From positions 1-31,288 of the forward strand of contig DAOUPL010000002.1 in NCBI GenBank assembly GCA_030626185.1: a DNA stretch of 31,288 nucleotides, written 5' to 3'. Of the stretch, positions 16,808 through 24,918 are shown piece by piece (the first letter of the stretch is position 1; every line of letters begins with the position of its first letter). The notes under the pieces were generated by a model. The model was not told where the DNA came from, searched no databases, and saw only the letters and a program-made list of their open reading frames with translations. The position numbers and the translations under genes were made by a program. The stretch comes from a bacterium. Lineage in GTDB: Bacteria; Babelota; Babeliae; Babelales; Vermiphilaceae.

Positions 16808-17728
16808 TTATGAACCAAAAGCATCATTAAAAACCCTAAGAGATTCTTGATTTATTGGGTTATCCGTTAACAATGCTACGTCCAGCGATTTATTGTCTTT
16901 GCAAAGCTGCTCTTCTTGTTCATTTTCAATTAATATGTATATTTTGTTTGCCAATAACAACAAAGAAACTAATCGCTTCAAGCACAAAAAAGCATAGGGA
17001 AATGTTGTTAATACATTATAATTTAAATTTATTTCTTTTAACAAACTATCATCAACATTTTCTTCAAAATTATCATCCCATATAATTTCTTCTATTTCAT
17101 TACGAGCAAGATTTAACTTTTGCAAGTTAGGCAATAACAACAAAACAGACGGAAACTCACGTAAATCATTACCACTCAAACGTATTTCTTCTAAATGCTC
17201 ATGTTGCCGACACAATCCTTGTACATAAAAAGAATCAAAAATATAAGAAATGTTATTATTCCATAAATCTAAATTTTTGAGCTGTGGCAATGTTAATAAC
17301 TCATAAGGAAAATGTGTTAACTCATTATTCTCTAATTTAATCGTATGCAACGCAGAAAGTACCTCATAATCATAAATACCACAACACGCTAAACCAAAAT
17401 CGTTCAAACATAATTTTAAATTTTTTTCCCCAACAATTAATTCCTGCAAAACTTCATCAGGATTTGTATCTTCAAGGTCATAAAGATATGTTGAAAGAGA
17501 ATTATTTCTTTCAACTAACTTACACCCTTGTTTAAAAGCATATTTTTCTAAATCTTCAGGATTATTTAAATTTTCAGGATTATCTTTTTCATCTAGCCAT
17601 CTATACAACCAATCAATGTACCAATCATTTTTTCTTGCAGTATTGGCAATTAAATCTTGCAAACTAATATCTTGCATTGCGCACAGACTACCGGGCAAAC
17701 ACAATGCTAAAAGTACAACCTTTTTCAT
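16808..17728 (-). CDS. Exported leucine-rich-repeat protein
   Basis: 306 aa. Start at ATG 17728 with AAGGAG upstream; it opens a signal peptide (MKKVVLLALCLPGSLCA). After an acidic N-terminal region there are at least four leucine-rich repeats between about residues 120 and 265, e.g. LKNLDLWNNNIS, LEEIRLSGNDLREFP, LQKLNLARNEIEEI and LKEINLNYNVLTTFP, in the LxxLxLxxNxLxxFP form. Such solenoids bind proteins and are common among secreted proteins of bacteria that live in eukaryotic cells. Its target is unknown. It converges on tilS with seven bases between stops, and is divergent from the TonB-like gene. Confidence 0.85.
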   Translation of the reverse strand: MKKVVLLALCLPGSLCAMQDISLQDLIANTARKNDWYIDWLYRWLDEKDNPENLNNPEDLEKYAFKQGCKLVERNNSLSTYLYDLEDTNPDEVLQELIVGEKNLKLCLNDFGLACCGIYDYEVLSALHTIKLENNELTHFPYELLTLPQLKNLDLWNNNISYIFDSFYVQGLCRQHEHLEEIRLSGNDLREFPSVLLLLPNLQKLNLARNEIEEIIWDDNFEENVDDSLLKEINLNYNVLTTFPYAFLCLKRLVSLLLLANKIYILIENEQEEQLCKDNKSLDVALLTDNPINQESLRVFNDAFGS

Positions 17729-17833
17729 ACTGCTCCTTTGCTTTATGCTTCTTTTTATGTTTAGCACCAAAAGAGATCAATAATCACTAAAGCAGACATA
17801 AATATGTTATGCTCAACACAAAAGGAGTATTTT

Positions 17834-18742
17834 ATGCAGGCACAACAATTATCCTCACGCACCGTAAGCGTCACCTTATTTTTTTCGCTTCTGTTTCATC
17901 TTGCGTTACTCTTTTTTTTATTGGTTAATCATTCACCAAAACAAAAAAAACATCTTTTTGGGATACAAGAAAAAAAACAACATCAATGGGCTTCACGCAA
18001 TGCAAAAACTGGTGCACCAATCTTTTTTATGCCAACGCCACCCGCCGTCGCTCACAAAGCTATAACACAAAAGCAACAATCCCATACACCTGTAACACCA
18101 CAAAAGCCCACAAATCAAATAGAAAAAAAACGTTCGCCCTTTGTGAAAAAAAGATTACAATCCGTCTTCGCTCCTACTTCACCACAAACTGAACCGCCCA
18201 CCGTTACTCATAGAGCTATGGCGCAGCGTCGCGTCGATAAAAATCCTACGAAACTTTTAGCGAAACGCAAAGACGGGCACACACAGCGTCAACAATCCGC
18301 AAAACCTAATTTGCTGCAAATCGCAAATGGCTTTTTAGACCACATGAAAAAAAATGGTAAAAGTCGCGTCAATGTTATCGGCAACGATAATGCAAAACCA
18401 ACAGAACAACAATTGCGCGAAGAGCGTTATCTTGAACGATTAAACGCTTGTATTCATAACTCTTATTCTATTCATCGCAAACAAGCACCGTACTTAGGAA
18501 GAGAAAAAAAAGAGATGCATATTCGTGTGTCACTAAATAAACTTGGTAATCTTATCGATTTGCAACTTCTTGACTCATGCGGAAGCCGCCATGTTGATCA
18601 ATTTATACTCTTTTTATTCCGTGATGCAGCAAGCTCGTTTCCACCATTGCCAAGTTATGTTAAACACGATCCGTACACGTTAAATTACACCATCTTTGTA
18701 AACAATAAGACTTCTACACCAATTCAAGCATTATTTAATTAA
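17834..18742 (+). CDS. TonB/TolA-like envelope protein
   Basis: 302 aa. Start at ATG 17834 after AAAGGAG. One N-terminal transmembrane helix (about 13-32: LFFSLLFHLALLFFLLV) is followed by a long Pro/Gln/Lys/Thr-rich linker and a C-terminal domain of the TonB/TolA type (about 205-300: HIRVSLNKLGNLIDLQLLDS then FPPLPSY). Such proteins span the periplasm and link the inner-membrane proton-driven ExbBD or TolQR complex to the outer membrane. No exbB/exbD or tolQ/tolR is beside it, so TonB versus TolA role is open. A TGT-TATGCT extended -10-like sequence lies about 20 bases before the start. It implies a double-membrane envelope. Confidence 0.75.
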   Translation: MQAQQLSSRTVSVTLFFSLLFHLALLFFLLVNHSPKQKKHLFGIQEKKQHQWASRNAKTGAPIFFMPTPPAVAHKAITQKQQSHTPVTPQKPTNQIEKKRSPFVKKRLQSVFAPTSPQTEPPTVTHRAMAQRRVDKNPTKLLAKRKDGHTQRQQSAKPNLLQIANGFLDHMKKNGKSRVNVIGNDNAKPTEQQLREERYLERLNACIHNSYSIHRKQAPYLGREKKEMHIRVSLNKLGNLIDLQLLDSCGSRHVDQFILFLFRDAASSFPPLPSYVKHDPYTLNYTIFVNNKTSTPIQALFN

Positions 18743-18749
18743 CAAAAGA

Positions 18750-18817
18750 CGAGCGATTATCAATCGTTGCATTCATAAACCTAGAGGCTTGAACACAGTA
18801 CAATTAACAATCGCTCG
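18750..18817 (-). terminator. Interrupted terminator-like hairpin
   Basis: Arms CGAGCGATT (18750-18758) and AATCGCTCG (18809-18817) pair perfectly but enclose a 50-base loop. The equivalent hairpin after the paralogue (19610-19640) has a 3-base loop, so about 45 bases appear inserted here. On the minus strand the distal side reads UCUUUUG. A small local hairpin (18754-18758 with 18762-18766) competes with the long one. Confidence 0.5.
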
Positions 18818-18848
18818 CATTTCTAGAGAAAAATTTATTTTCTTCTAA

Positions 18849-19481
18849 TTATCCAATACGTTTTTTAATCAAATCGTTTATTTTCTTTACATCTTTTGCA
18901 CTAAGTTTTACTGGATCAATAGCACTAGGAATCACACTTATCAACGATTTCATAATATCGCCAGTTTCATCTATTTGCTTAATAAAATTAGCAAGAACTG
19001 GACGAAGTTTTTTCTGTGAATCTGGAATTAAGTATAATCTAACAATACTTAATATAGCTTCAAACCTATTGACAAACCTTACCACATTGGTCATAAGTAC
19101 TGCTGATGCAATAACTTTGTCATTCTTGTTTGTCGCAGCTTTTACACGATCAATATCTTCTTTAATTCTTTCCGGTGCTTCTTTAATTTCCCCAATCAGT
19201 CCCTTGCTGTACTTAAGTAGACTCTTAGCACCTTTGACCGGACTAAAACTACCTGTTTTTTTTAAACGCTGCTCTGTAGCTCTTTCTCTTAAAGCCTCCA
19301 TGAACTTTTTCTGCTCGTCCTGAAACTGTTCTATTTCAGCCTCTGTAGGTTCGTCTCCCGCAATTTTCATCTCTGGTGGACGACTTAGCCCTCCTTGTTC
19401 TTGCACTTCTTCTTGTGCAAATGCATTACCCGCAAAAAGCGCCAATACTGCAAACATTGCCATCAATGTTTTTTTCTTCAT
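18849..19481 (-). CDS. Exported helical protein, paralogue C
   Basis: 210 aa with a classic signal peptide (MKKKTLMAMFAVLALF, cleavage after NAFA). A charged region (about 25-75, Glu/Gln/Lys-rich) precedes a mostly helical part whose pattern is shared with the gene at 19667: KGxKSL..YxK..., IK.DIDRVK.A..K.DKVIASA.L, then PxxQKKLRPVLA and DPVK near the end. I do not recognise the family. Strong GGAGG ribosome site and a conserved promoter; likely abundantly made. Where it goes after export is unknown. Confidence 0.78.
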   Translation of the reverse strand: MKKKTLMAMFAVLALFAGNAFAQEEVQEQGGLSRPPEMKIAGDEPTEAEIEQFQDEQKKFMEALRERATEQRLKKTGSFSPVKGAKSLLKYSKGLIGEIKEAPERIKEDIDRVKAATNKNDKVIASAVLMTNVVRFVNRFEAILSIVRLYLIPDSQKKLRPVLANFIKQIDETGDIMKSLISVIPSAIDPVKLSAKDVKKINDLIKKRIG

Positions 19482-19525
19482 AACAATAACCTCCGTTTTT
19501 ATGTTACGATATACTTCTAATTGAA

Positions 19526-19555
19526 ATTATAAACTACCTTAGCACCAAAAAACAA
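19526..19555 (-). promoter_or_regulatory. Promoter of exported paralogue C
   Basis: Minus strand: TTGTTT (19550-19555), 18-base spacer, TATAAT (19526-19531). The same elements with the same spacing precede the paralogue at 20269, and the intervening bases are largely conserved, which supports real function. Confidence 0.72.
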
Positions 19556-19604
19556 GAGTTTATATAAAAAAAACAAATCTTTACCAACTTTAAAAGCAGT
19601 TAAC

Positions 19605-19640
19605 AAAAAACGAGCGATTATTGATTCAATAATCGCTCGT
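19605..19640 (-). terminator. Rho-independent terminator of exported paralogue D
   Basis: A 14-bp perfect stem (19610-19623 with 19627-19640, ACGAGCGATTATTG arm) and 3-base loop, followed on the minus strand by six U residues (19605-19610). It lies about 27 bases after the stop of the gene at 19667. Confidence 0.88.
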
Positions 19641-19666
19641 GTTTCTAAAGAAAATTTTATTTTCTT

Positions 19667-20269
19667 TTAATTTCCAAGCATACGTTCTATAACCAAGTCT
19701 TTAATTACATCTACTTCTTCTTGGGTGTACGTTACTGGAGTAATAGCTTTTGGAATCATACGAGACAATGATTTTATAATCTCGCCAATTTCACTTGATT
19801 GTTCAATCAACTTAGCCAATACTGGACGAATTTTTTTCTGTGCATTTGGAATAAAATTCATTTTAACAAGATTTAAGATGTCTTCAAAGTCATCCAATAA
19901 TGTTGTAACATGAACCAAAAGTGGTGCTGATGCAATAATTTTATCACTCTTACCTACCGCATCTTTTACACGATCAAGATCTAATTTAATCTTTTTTGGT
20001 AATGCTTTATATTTGTCATACATATTTTGTGCAAGACTAAAAGTTTTAAAGCCACCAGAAATCGGATTAAAACCAGCTTTTTTGCCTAAAAGACCCGCAT
20101 CATCCAATTCTTTCAATTTTTTGAAATACTCTTGCACCTCTTGTTGAAATTCTTCTGGTGTTTTACCTTCAACCATTTCTGGGCGAATTGGGAGCTCTAC
20201 CTCAGCAAACGCATTACCCGTAAAAAACGCCAATACTACAAACATTGTCATTAATGTTTTTTTCTTCAT
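19667..20269 (-). CDS. Exported helical protein, paralogue D
   Basis: 200 aa, paralogue of 18849-19481. The signal peptide (MKKKTLMTMFVVLAFF, then NAFA) is nearly the same. The mature part keeps the charged N-terminal helix region (FQQEVQEYFKKLKEL), KIKLDLDRVKDAVGKSDKIIASA, PNAQKKIRPVLAKLIEQ, and a Pro-Ile-Thr-Pro-Val turn before the last helix. No catalytic motif is visible. It has its own promoter and terminator, so the pair are duplicated transcription units rather than an operon. Confidence 0.78.
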   Translation of the reverse strand: MKKKTLMTMFVVLAFFTGNAFAEVELPIRPEMVEGKTPEEFQQEVQEYFKKLKELDDAGLLGKKAGFNPISGGFKTFSLAQNMYDKYKALPKKIKLDLDRVKDAVGKSDKIIASAPLLVHVTTLLDDFEDILNLVKMNFIPNAQKKIRPVLAKLIEQSSEIGEIIKSLSRMIPKAITPVTYTQEEVDVIKDLVIERMLGN

Positions 20270-20315
20270 AACAATAACCTCCTTGTTTTTATATTGTTAT
20301 ATATTTCTAATTGAA

Positions 20316-20345
20316 ATTATAAACTACTTTAGTGCTAGAAAACAA
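20316..20345 (-). promoter_or_regulatory. Promoter of exported paralogue D
   Basis: Minus strand: TTGTTT (20340-20345), 18-base spacer, TATAAT (20316-20321), matching the promoter of paralogue C element for element. Confidence 0.72.
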
Positions 20346-20397
20346 GAATTCCTACGAAAAAAAGAAAATTAATGACGATTTTAAAAATATTATTTTC

Positions 20398-20406
20398 TGT
20401 TATACT
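20398..20406 (+). promoter_or_regulatory. Extended -10 promoter of dnaJ
   Basis: TGT followed by TATACT (20401-20406), an extended -10 like that of gyrB, about 80 bases before the dnaJ start. No clear -35, and no CIRCE-type inverted repeat was seen in the leader. Confidence 0.5.
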
Positions 20407-20487
20407 TATTCTAGTACTTTGTAAATAAGCAATATATGCTCATTTTAGCTATTTTATACCGATAAACTTTATAATCTTGGTGACTTA

Positions 20488-21618
20488 ATGAATAAAAGGG
20501 ACTATTACAACATTCTTGGCACATCAAACGCCGCATCACAAGATGAAATTAAAAAAGCGTATCGCAAACTTGCCATGAAATACCATCCTGATCGCAATCC
20601 AGACAATAAACAAGCAGAAGATAAATTTAAAGAAGCAGCTCAAGCGTACGAAGTTCTGAGCGATGAGCAAAAACGCAAAGAATACGATCAATTCGGCTAT
20701 AACGCGTTTGGTAGTGGTGCTGGCGGTAGCCAATATAGCAACACAAACGTAAACATGGAAGATATTCTCAATAATTTTGGTGATATTTTTGGTTTTGGTG
20801 GCAATAAAAATCGTCAACAACGCAAACAGGGACCAGAAGCTGTTCGTGGTCATGATTTATCTAAAACAATAGAAATTTCACTAAAAGAAGCGTATCTTGG
20901 GATAAAAAAAGAAATTGGTTATTATCATTTCTTCATGTGTGATACATGCAATGGCCTTGGCGCAGAAAAAGGCACAAAATCAACCTCATGCGCTGCTTGT
21001 AAGGGCGCAGGGCAAACAACCTACCAACAAGGTTTTTTCATGTATTCACAAGCATGTGGGCCATGTGCTGGCAACGGTTACATCATTCAATCACCATGCG
21101 AAGGCTGTAATGGCCAATCTCGCACACAAAAATATGACAAATTTACACTTACCATCCCTGCAGGCGTATTTAATGGTGCAGAGCTTAAAGTTAGCAATAA
21201 AGGCGACGCTGGCGTGTATGGCGGACAAAATGGCAACTTCTTTGTAAAGATTGCTATTCAAGATGATAAACGCTTTAAACGTGAACAAAACGATCTTTTG
21301 TGCCAATTAATGCTTACATATCCACAACTTGTTCTTGGTTGCCAAGTAGAGATTGAAAACATCGATGGTACAAAAGAAACCATAAAAGTTCCTCGTGGCT
21401 GCCAAGTTGGACAAAAAATATTGGTTGTGGGTAAAGGATTTAGTCAACTACGCAGCTCAGTCCGTGGCAACTTAGTTGTTGTAGCGCAATGTCATGTGCC
21501 GAAAAAAATCAATCAAGAAGCCAAAAAAGCATTAAATGAATATTCTAAGATAGTTGGTACTGATATTAATGATAAATCAAACTCGATTTCAAGCTGGTTT
21601 AAAAAGTTTATTGGCTAA
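20488..21618 (+). CDS. dnaJ: Chaperone protein DnaJ
   Basis: 376 aa, type I Hsp40 that stimulates DnaK and delivers unfolded clients. The J domain spans about residues 1-70 with the essential His33-Pro34-Asp35 (KYHPDRNPDN). A short Gly/Phe/Asn-rich linker (about 72-110) follows. The zinc-binding region starts at Cys151 and has four repeats: CDTCNGLG, CAACKGAG, CGPCAGNG and CEGCNGQS; the last lacks its final Gly. The C-terminal substrate-binding domains follow (FTLTIPAGVFNGAEL, GDAGVYGGQNGNFFVKI). No dnaK or grpE lies beside it. Its stop shares four bases with the convergent nurA-like gene. Confidence 0.96.
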   Translation: MNKRDYYNILGTSNAASQDEIKKAYRKLAMKYHPDRNPDNKQAEDKFKEAAQAYEVLSDEQKRKEYDQFGYNAFGSGAGGSQYSNTNVNMEDILNNFGDIFGFGGNKNRQQRKQGPEAVRGHDLSKTIEISLKEAYLGIKKEIGYYHFFMCDTCNGLGAEKGTKSTSCAACKGAGQTTYQQGFFMYSQACGPCAGNGYIIQSPCEGCNGQSRTQKYDKFTLTIPAGVFNGAELKVSNKGDAGVYGGQNGNFFVKIAIQDDKRFKREQNDLLCQLMLTYPQLVLGCQVEIENIDGTKETIKVPRGCQVGQKILVVGKGFSQLRSSVRGNLVVVAQCHVPKKINQEAKKALNEYSKIVGTDINDKSNSISSWFKKFIG

Positions 21619-22727
21619 ATACCCAATCGACGCTTTTTAATACTTTTTTGTGACATTGCGTTTAACGCAGCGCCTTGACCTACTTTTTGTTGTTGCTTAC
21701 CCAGCAAATAATAAAAAAAGTCACGATCAGCTCCTTTTACTACCGCTTGCTCATGCGATTCTGCTAATGCAATAGGATAACCAGTACCTTTAATACACTG
21801 ATCCCACACAATACGTGCTACGCACAAAAGATGATCTTCATTTTGTGCTATCCATGCAGGAATTTCAACACGTCCAATCTCATTGCCAACATTAAGATAA
21901 AAAAAGTGTGGTCGCAAATGTGCTGGATATTCATCACTGACTGGTGCGTTATTACAAAAAACAGCCGTTCGATGCCCAACGGGTAAAAAACGCGCCATAA
22001 TGCTCGCATCACTTACATGCTCTACAGCAGCGTACAATTCTTTTTTTGCAACATCAAAATTTGCCAGTGATAACTTAATAAGATTTATAAGCTCCTTGCT
22101 ACGTGGCATGCTAATGTATGATGCGTACAATTGTTTTTGTTGATATAATGCATCTAATGAAGAAAAATAGGATAATAAATATTCTCGTTTAAAGCTTTGG
22201 CTATTGGGTAAATGCCAAAAAATAAGCGATCCATCGAACAAAACTAGCGATAAATCATCTTTTTTAGATTCTGCAATACTTGAAGATAACTCCAACGCTA
22301 ATCGCTTTGCATTAACAATCTCGATTACCGACACATCGTTGTGTTGCTCATAACCGTTAAAAACGTACGGCTGTGTACCAAAATCAACTTCTGAGCCTGT
22401 TTTTTTATAATTGAACACCACAACACCAATATTGATCAAATAACACATTGTGCCGCGATGACGTTCTGGATAAATTTGTGATCCATCAATCCCAATAACG
22501 CTATATTCATCAACTGCTGTAGAAACTTTGTGTGTATCAGCAAGTGAATCATACCATGTTGGCACGGGCCATGGCGCTGAGACTCGACGAACTTTGTACA
22601 AAAAAGTTGAATCAGCAATAATCTTTTGCCATGTTTTATAGGCAATTTCATGTTCTGCCGAAAGATCGATAAAAAGTTCTTCTGAAAGCGTTTGTAAGAT
22701 AGACGCTACTTTTGCATGATTTAACAT
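21615..22727 (-). CDS. NurA-domain nuclease-like protein
   Basis: 370 aa. NurA nucleases are 5'-3' exonucleases that work with the HerA translocase in DNA end processing. The hallmark first motif is VIGIDGSQIYP with Asp81; a second acidic strand LVLFDGSLIFW lies near residue 165, and GYPIALAESHEQAVVKGADR gives further acidic and basic residues near the end, consistent with the RNase H-like metal site. An N-terminal helical segment of about 70 residues precedes it. HerA is not in this window. The gene starts 25 bases after the sufU-like gene, so they are probably co-transcribed; no strong ribosome site is visible. Confidence 0.75.
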   Translation of the reverse strand: MLNHAKVASILQTLSEELFIDLSAEHEIAYKTWQKIIADSTFLYKVRRVSAPWPVPTWYDSLADTHKVSTAVDEYSVIGIDGSQIYPERHRGTMCYLINIGVVVFNYKKTGSEVDFGTQPYVFNGYEQHNDVSVIEIVNAKRLALELSSSIAESKKDDLSLVLFDGSLIFWHLPNSQSFKREYLLSYFSSLDALYQQKQLYASYISMPRSKELINLIKLSLANFDVAKKELYAAVEHVSDASIMARFLPVGHRTAVFCNNAPVSDEYPAHLRPHFFYLNVGNEIGRVEIPAWIAQNEDHLLCVARIVWDQCIKGTGYPIALAESHEQAVVKGADRDFFYYLLGKQQQKVGQGAALNAMSQKSIKKRRLGI

Positions 22728-22752
22728 ACGTTATAGCTTGGCAGAAAGTACC

Positions 22753-23127
22753 TTACTTGTCATCTCTTTTTATAAGCGCGTTTTGCAACGCGTGTAATGG
22801 CAATAATGCACAACGCATACGATTTGGGCCTATTTCTATACCAAGCAATACAAGAATGTCATCTTTCGTCAGAGCCAATACATCTGCAATAGATTTTTCT
22901 TTTACAAGCTCAGTCAGCAACGATGCACTTGCTTGAGTTAACACGCATCCTTCTGCAGTAAAGCCAATAGTGCTAACTTTATCGCTATTTGCTAGCGTGC
23001 CGTTAATATGCACCATGTCACCGCACGATGGATTAAATTGCCCAGACGAAAAATCAGGGCTATCAACCAATCCTTTATTTCGTGGATGGTGATAATTATG
23101 TAACAAACGTTCTTTTTTATTATCCAT
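22753..23127 (-). CDS. sufU: SufU/IscU-type Fe-S cluster scaffold
   Basis: 124 aa. The three cluster or zinc cysteines are Cys35 (NPSCGD, with Asp37), Cys61 (AEGCVLTQASAS) and Cys106 (MRCALLPLHAL). The separation of the second and third cysteines and the R-x-C-A-L ending without the His of IscU favour the SufU type, which accepts sulfur from the SufS desulfurase. The Ile-Ser usual after the second Cys is replaced by Val-Leu-Thr. No SufS or SufBCD is adjacent. Start ATG 23127 has GGAG about 11 bases upstream. Confidence 0.88.
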   Translation of the reverse strand: MDNKKERLLHNYHHPRNKGLVDSPDFSSGQFNPSCGDMVHINGTLANSDKVSTIGFTAEGCVLTQASASLLTELVKEKSIADVLALTKDDILVLLGIEIGPNRMRCALLPLHALQNALIKRDDK

Positions 23128-23211
23128 ACTGTTTTATTCACTCCATTTTTATAATATCAAAAAAGAAATAATAACACCATCACTCTTTTTTTGATTTCCA
23201 ATTAAGCAATA

Positions 23212-23241
23212 TTGCTTTTCTATAACAAATAACCTTATACT
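23212..23241 (+). promoter_or_regulatory. Likely promoter of WD40-like gene
   Basis: TTGCTT (23212-23217), 18-base spacer, TATACT (23236-23241), about 30 bases before the start codon. TATACT recurs as the -10 in several plus-strand promoters here. Confidence 0.5.
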
Positions 23242-23271
23242 CACTAAGTATCCATTTACCAAGGAGCACCA

Positions 23272-24918
23272 ATGTGCAACAACTCTTTGCTTTATCGTTA
23301 TGCATTGTTAATTATCATATTATCAGCTGCTATCAGCGATTGCGCAAAAAATAACATTTCAGTAAAAAAACTTTATAACTATGCAGAAAAACTCCACAAC
23401 AAAGAAATAATTTCACGCGAAACATTAAACTACTTATATCTCAGTTTATCAAGTGATTATACACTAAAAGATATTGTAAATCATGATGATATTTTTTTTT
23501 CAATAGATACCTGTCACGAAATCATGCACGAATATCAAATATTGCGTTCTAAAAAAAAATTTAAAAAGTACGCTTCTTTTTTTGATTATATGAACTTATC
23601 TTTACTGATCTATATCGTACATCATTATACACCACCAGAATTGCAATACAGAATTCTAGAACCAACAATTCCCTTACTTGTTGATCTTGTGTATGAACAA
23701 CTATTGTTAAAAAGCGATTGCAGAAAACACCATTACCAATGCAAACCTAATTTTCGGGTTAAAACAAATATATTAGCCATGGATTATGAAAATTTTTTCA
23801 TGGGCTTAAGCAATGATACTTTTTTTCAATGGAATCCACTTATAAATGAAAAAACACAAAATCACTATCAAATTTATTTTATAAATTCTTTAAAAAAACT
23901 AATTTTATTATCCAACAACCAAGTATTAATCACCTCAAACAATGGGGTAGTAAAAGAATTTATGGTTGATCTTGAAGATCATAAGAATGATGATGAAAAC
24001 ATACTATTTATAACAAATGAAACAATTGAAAATGCCACACTGAAAGATCTTGATCCTGAAGTACTTGAAAATAATTTTGCAGAGTCAATTTGGCAGATTA
24101 ATGAAGAGACAAGTATTGTTACACTAAAAACAACAGAAAATTTTCATATCGTTGCATCAACTGAAAATATTACCCTACTTGATATTTATGGTAACTTCTT
24201 TTTGATTGATAATCAGACTCTGTATAAAGGAAATGCTCTTGCGCAAGAATTATACGAAATAGCAGAACTCCCTTTTGATGAATCTAACAGAGGCCTAAAA
24301 ATTGCTGTTCTAAACAATAATACAGTTGCACTCTCAATTAAAAATCCTAACCGGGCAATACACATACAATCACTCAATGATGAATTCTTCGTTATAAATA
24401 AAGCACATACAAAAGTCATTACAACTATTATACCACTTGATGATGATCTATTTGCGAGCTCATCTTATGATGAGAGCATAAAAATATGGCCACTACATCA
24501 GCAAAAAAAATTAAAGCCGCTACAAATACTAAACGATGGATCTCCTATTATAAAAATAGAAAAAATTTGCACTAATTTATTGTTGTCGATGACATTAGAT
24601 GGAAATTTCAACATTTGGAACTACCAAACTGGTGAATATATAAAAAGAATCAACGTTATCTATCCACATGCATTCGATTTTTTTATGCATAATGAAACGA
24701 GTATTGTCTTTACCTCAGAAAATGGCATGCGTGTTCATTATCTTGCACTAATCGAACCGTATCGCGCACAAGTACTACAAGAAATGAAAAAATATCCTTT
24801 TTCTACCGTATTTTACGACTTATATTCTGCACTACAAATAAATGATCCTGATAACTACATTGCAATGATAGAAGAATATATCGAAGATGCTGCGCCTCAA
24901 GAAGAACTCATAGAATGA
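23272..24918 (+). CDS. Exported WD40-like repeat protein
   Basis: 548 aa. AAGGAG lies five bases before the ATG. An N-terminal hydrophobic segment (about 6-21: LYRYALLIIILSAAI) is probably a signal peptide; the Cys that follows lacks a proper lipobox. An all-helical region (about 25-165) leads to a beta-rich part. The clearest repeats are near the end: LFASSSYDESIKIW, then LLLSMTLDGNFNIWNYQTGE and SIVFTSENGMRVHYL, which follow the S-D-x-S-I-x-I-W style of WD40 blades; earlier blades are degenerate (about 220-370). A helical C-terminus closes it. WD40 propellers are protein-interaction platforms. The 3' end overlaps the convergent gene by 22 bases. Confidence 0.75.
   Translation: MCNNSLLYRYALLIIILSAAISDCAKNNISVKKLYNYAEKLHNKEIISRETLNYLYLSLSSDYTLKDIVNHDDIFFSIDTCHEIMHEYQILRSKKKFKKYASFFDYMNLSLLIYIVHHYTPPELQYRILEPTIPLLVDLVYEQLLLKSDCRKHHYQCKPNFRVKTNILAMDYENFFMGLSNDTFFQWNPLINEKTQNHYQIYFINSLKKLILLSNNQVLITSNNGVVKEFMVDLEDHKNDDENILFITNETIENATLKDLDPEVLENNFAESIWQINEETSIVTLKTTENFHIVASTENITLLDIYGNFFLIDNQTLYKGNALAQELYEIAELPFDESNRGLKIAVLNNNTVALSIKNPNRAIHIQSLNDEFFVINKAHTKVITTIIPLDDDLFASSSYDESIKIWPLHQQKKLKPLQILNDGSPIIKIEKICTNLLLSMTLDGNFNIWNYQTGEYIKRINVIYPHAFDFFMHNETSIVFTSENGMRVHYLALIEPYRAQVLQEMKKYPFSTVFYDLYSALQINDPDNYIAMIEEYIEDAAPQEELIE

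Noticed and set aside
18750..18817. Transposon-like inverted repeats
   Set aside because: The arms match the terminator hairpin of the paralogous unit and enclose only 50 bases without a gene, so they are better read as an interrupted terminator.
20536..20853. 105-codon minus-strand open frame within dnaJ
   Set aside because: It is fully antisense to the J domain; its hydrophobic composition comes from the complement of Lys/Asn-rich codons.
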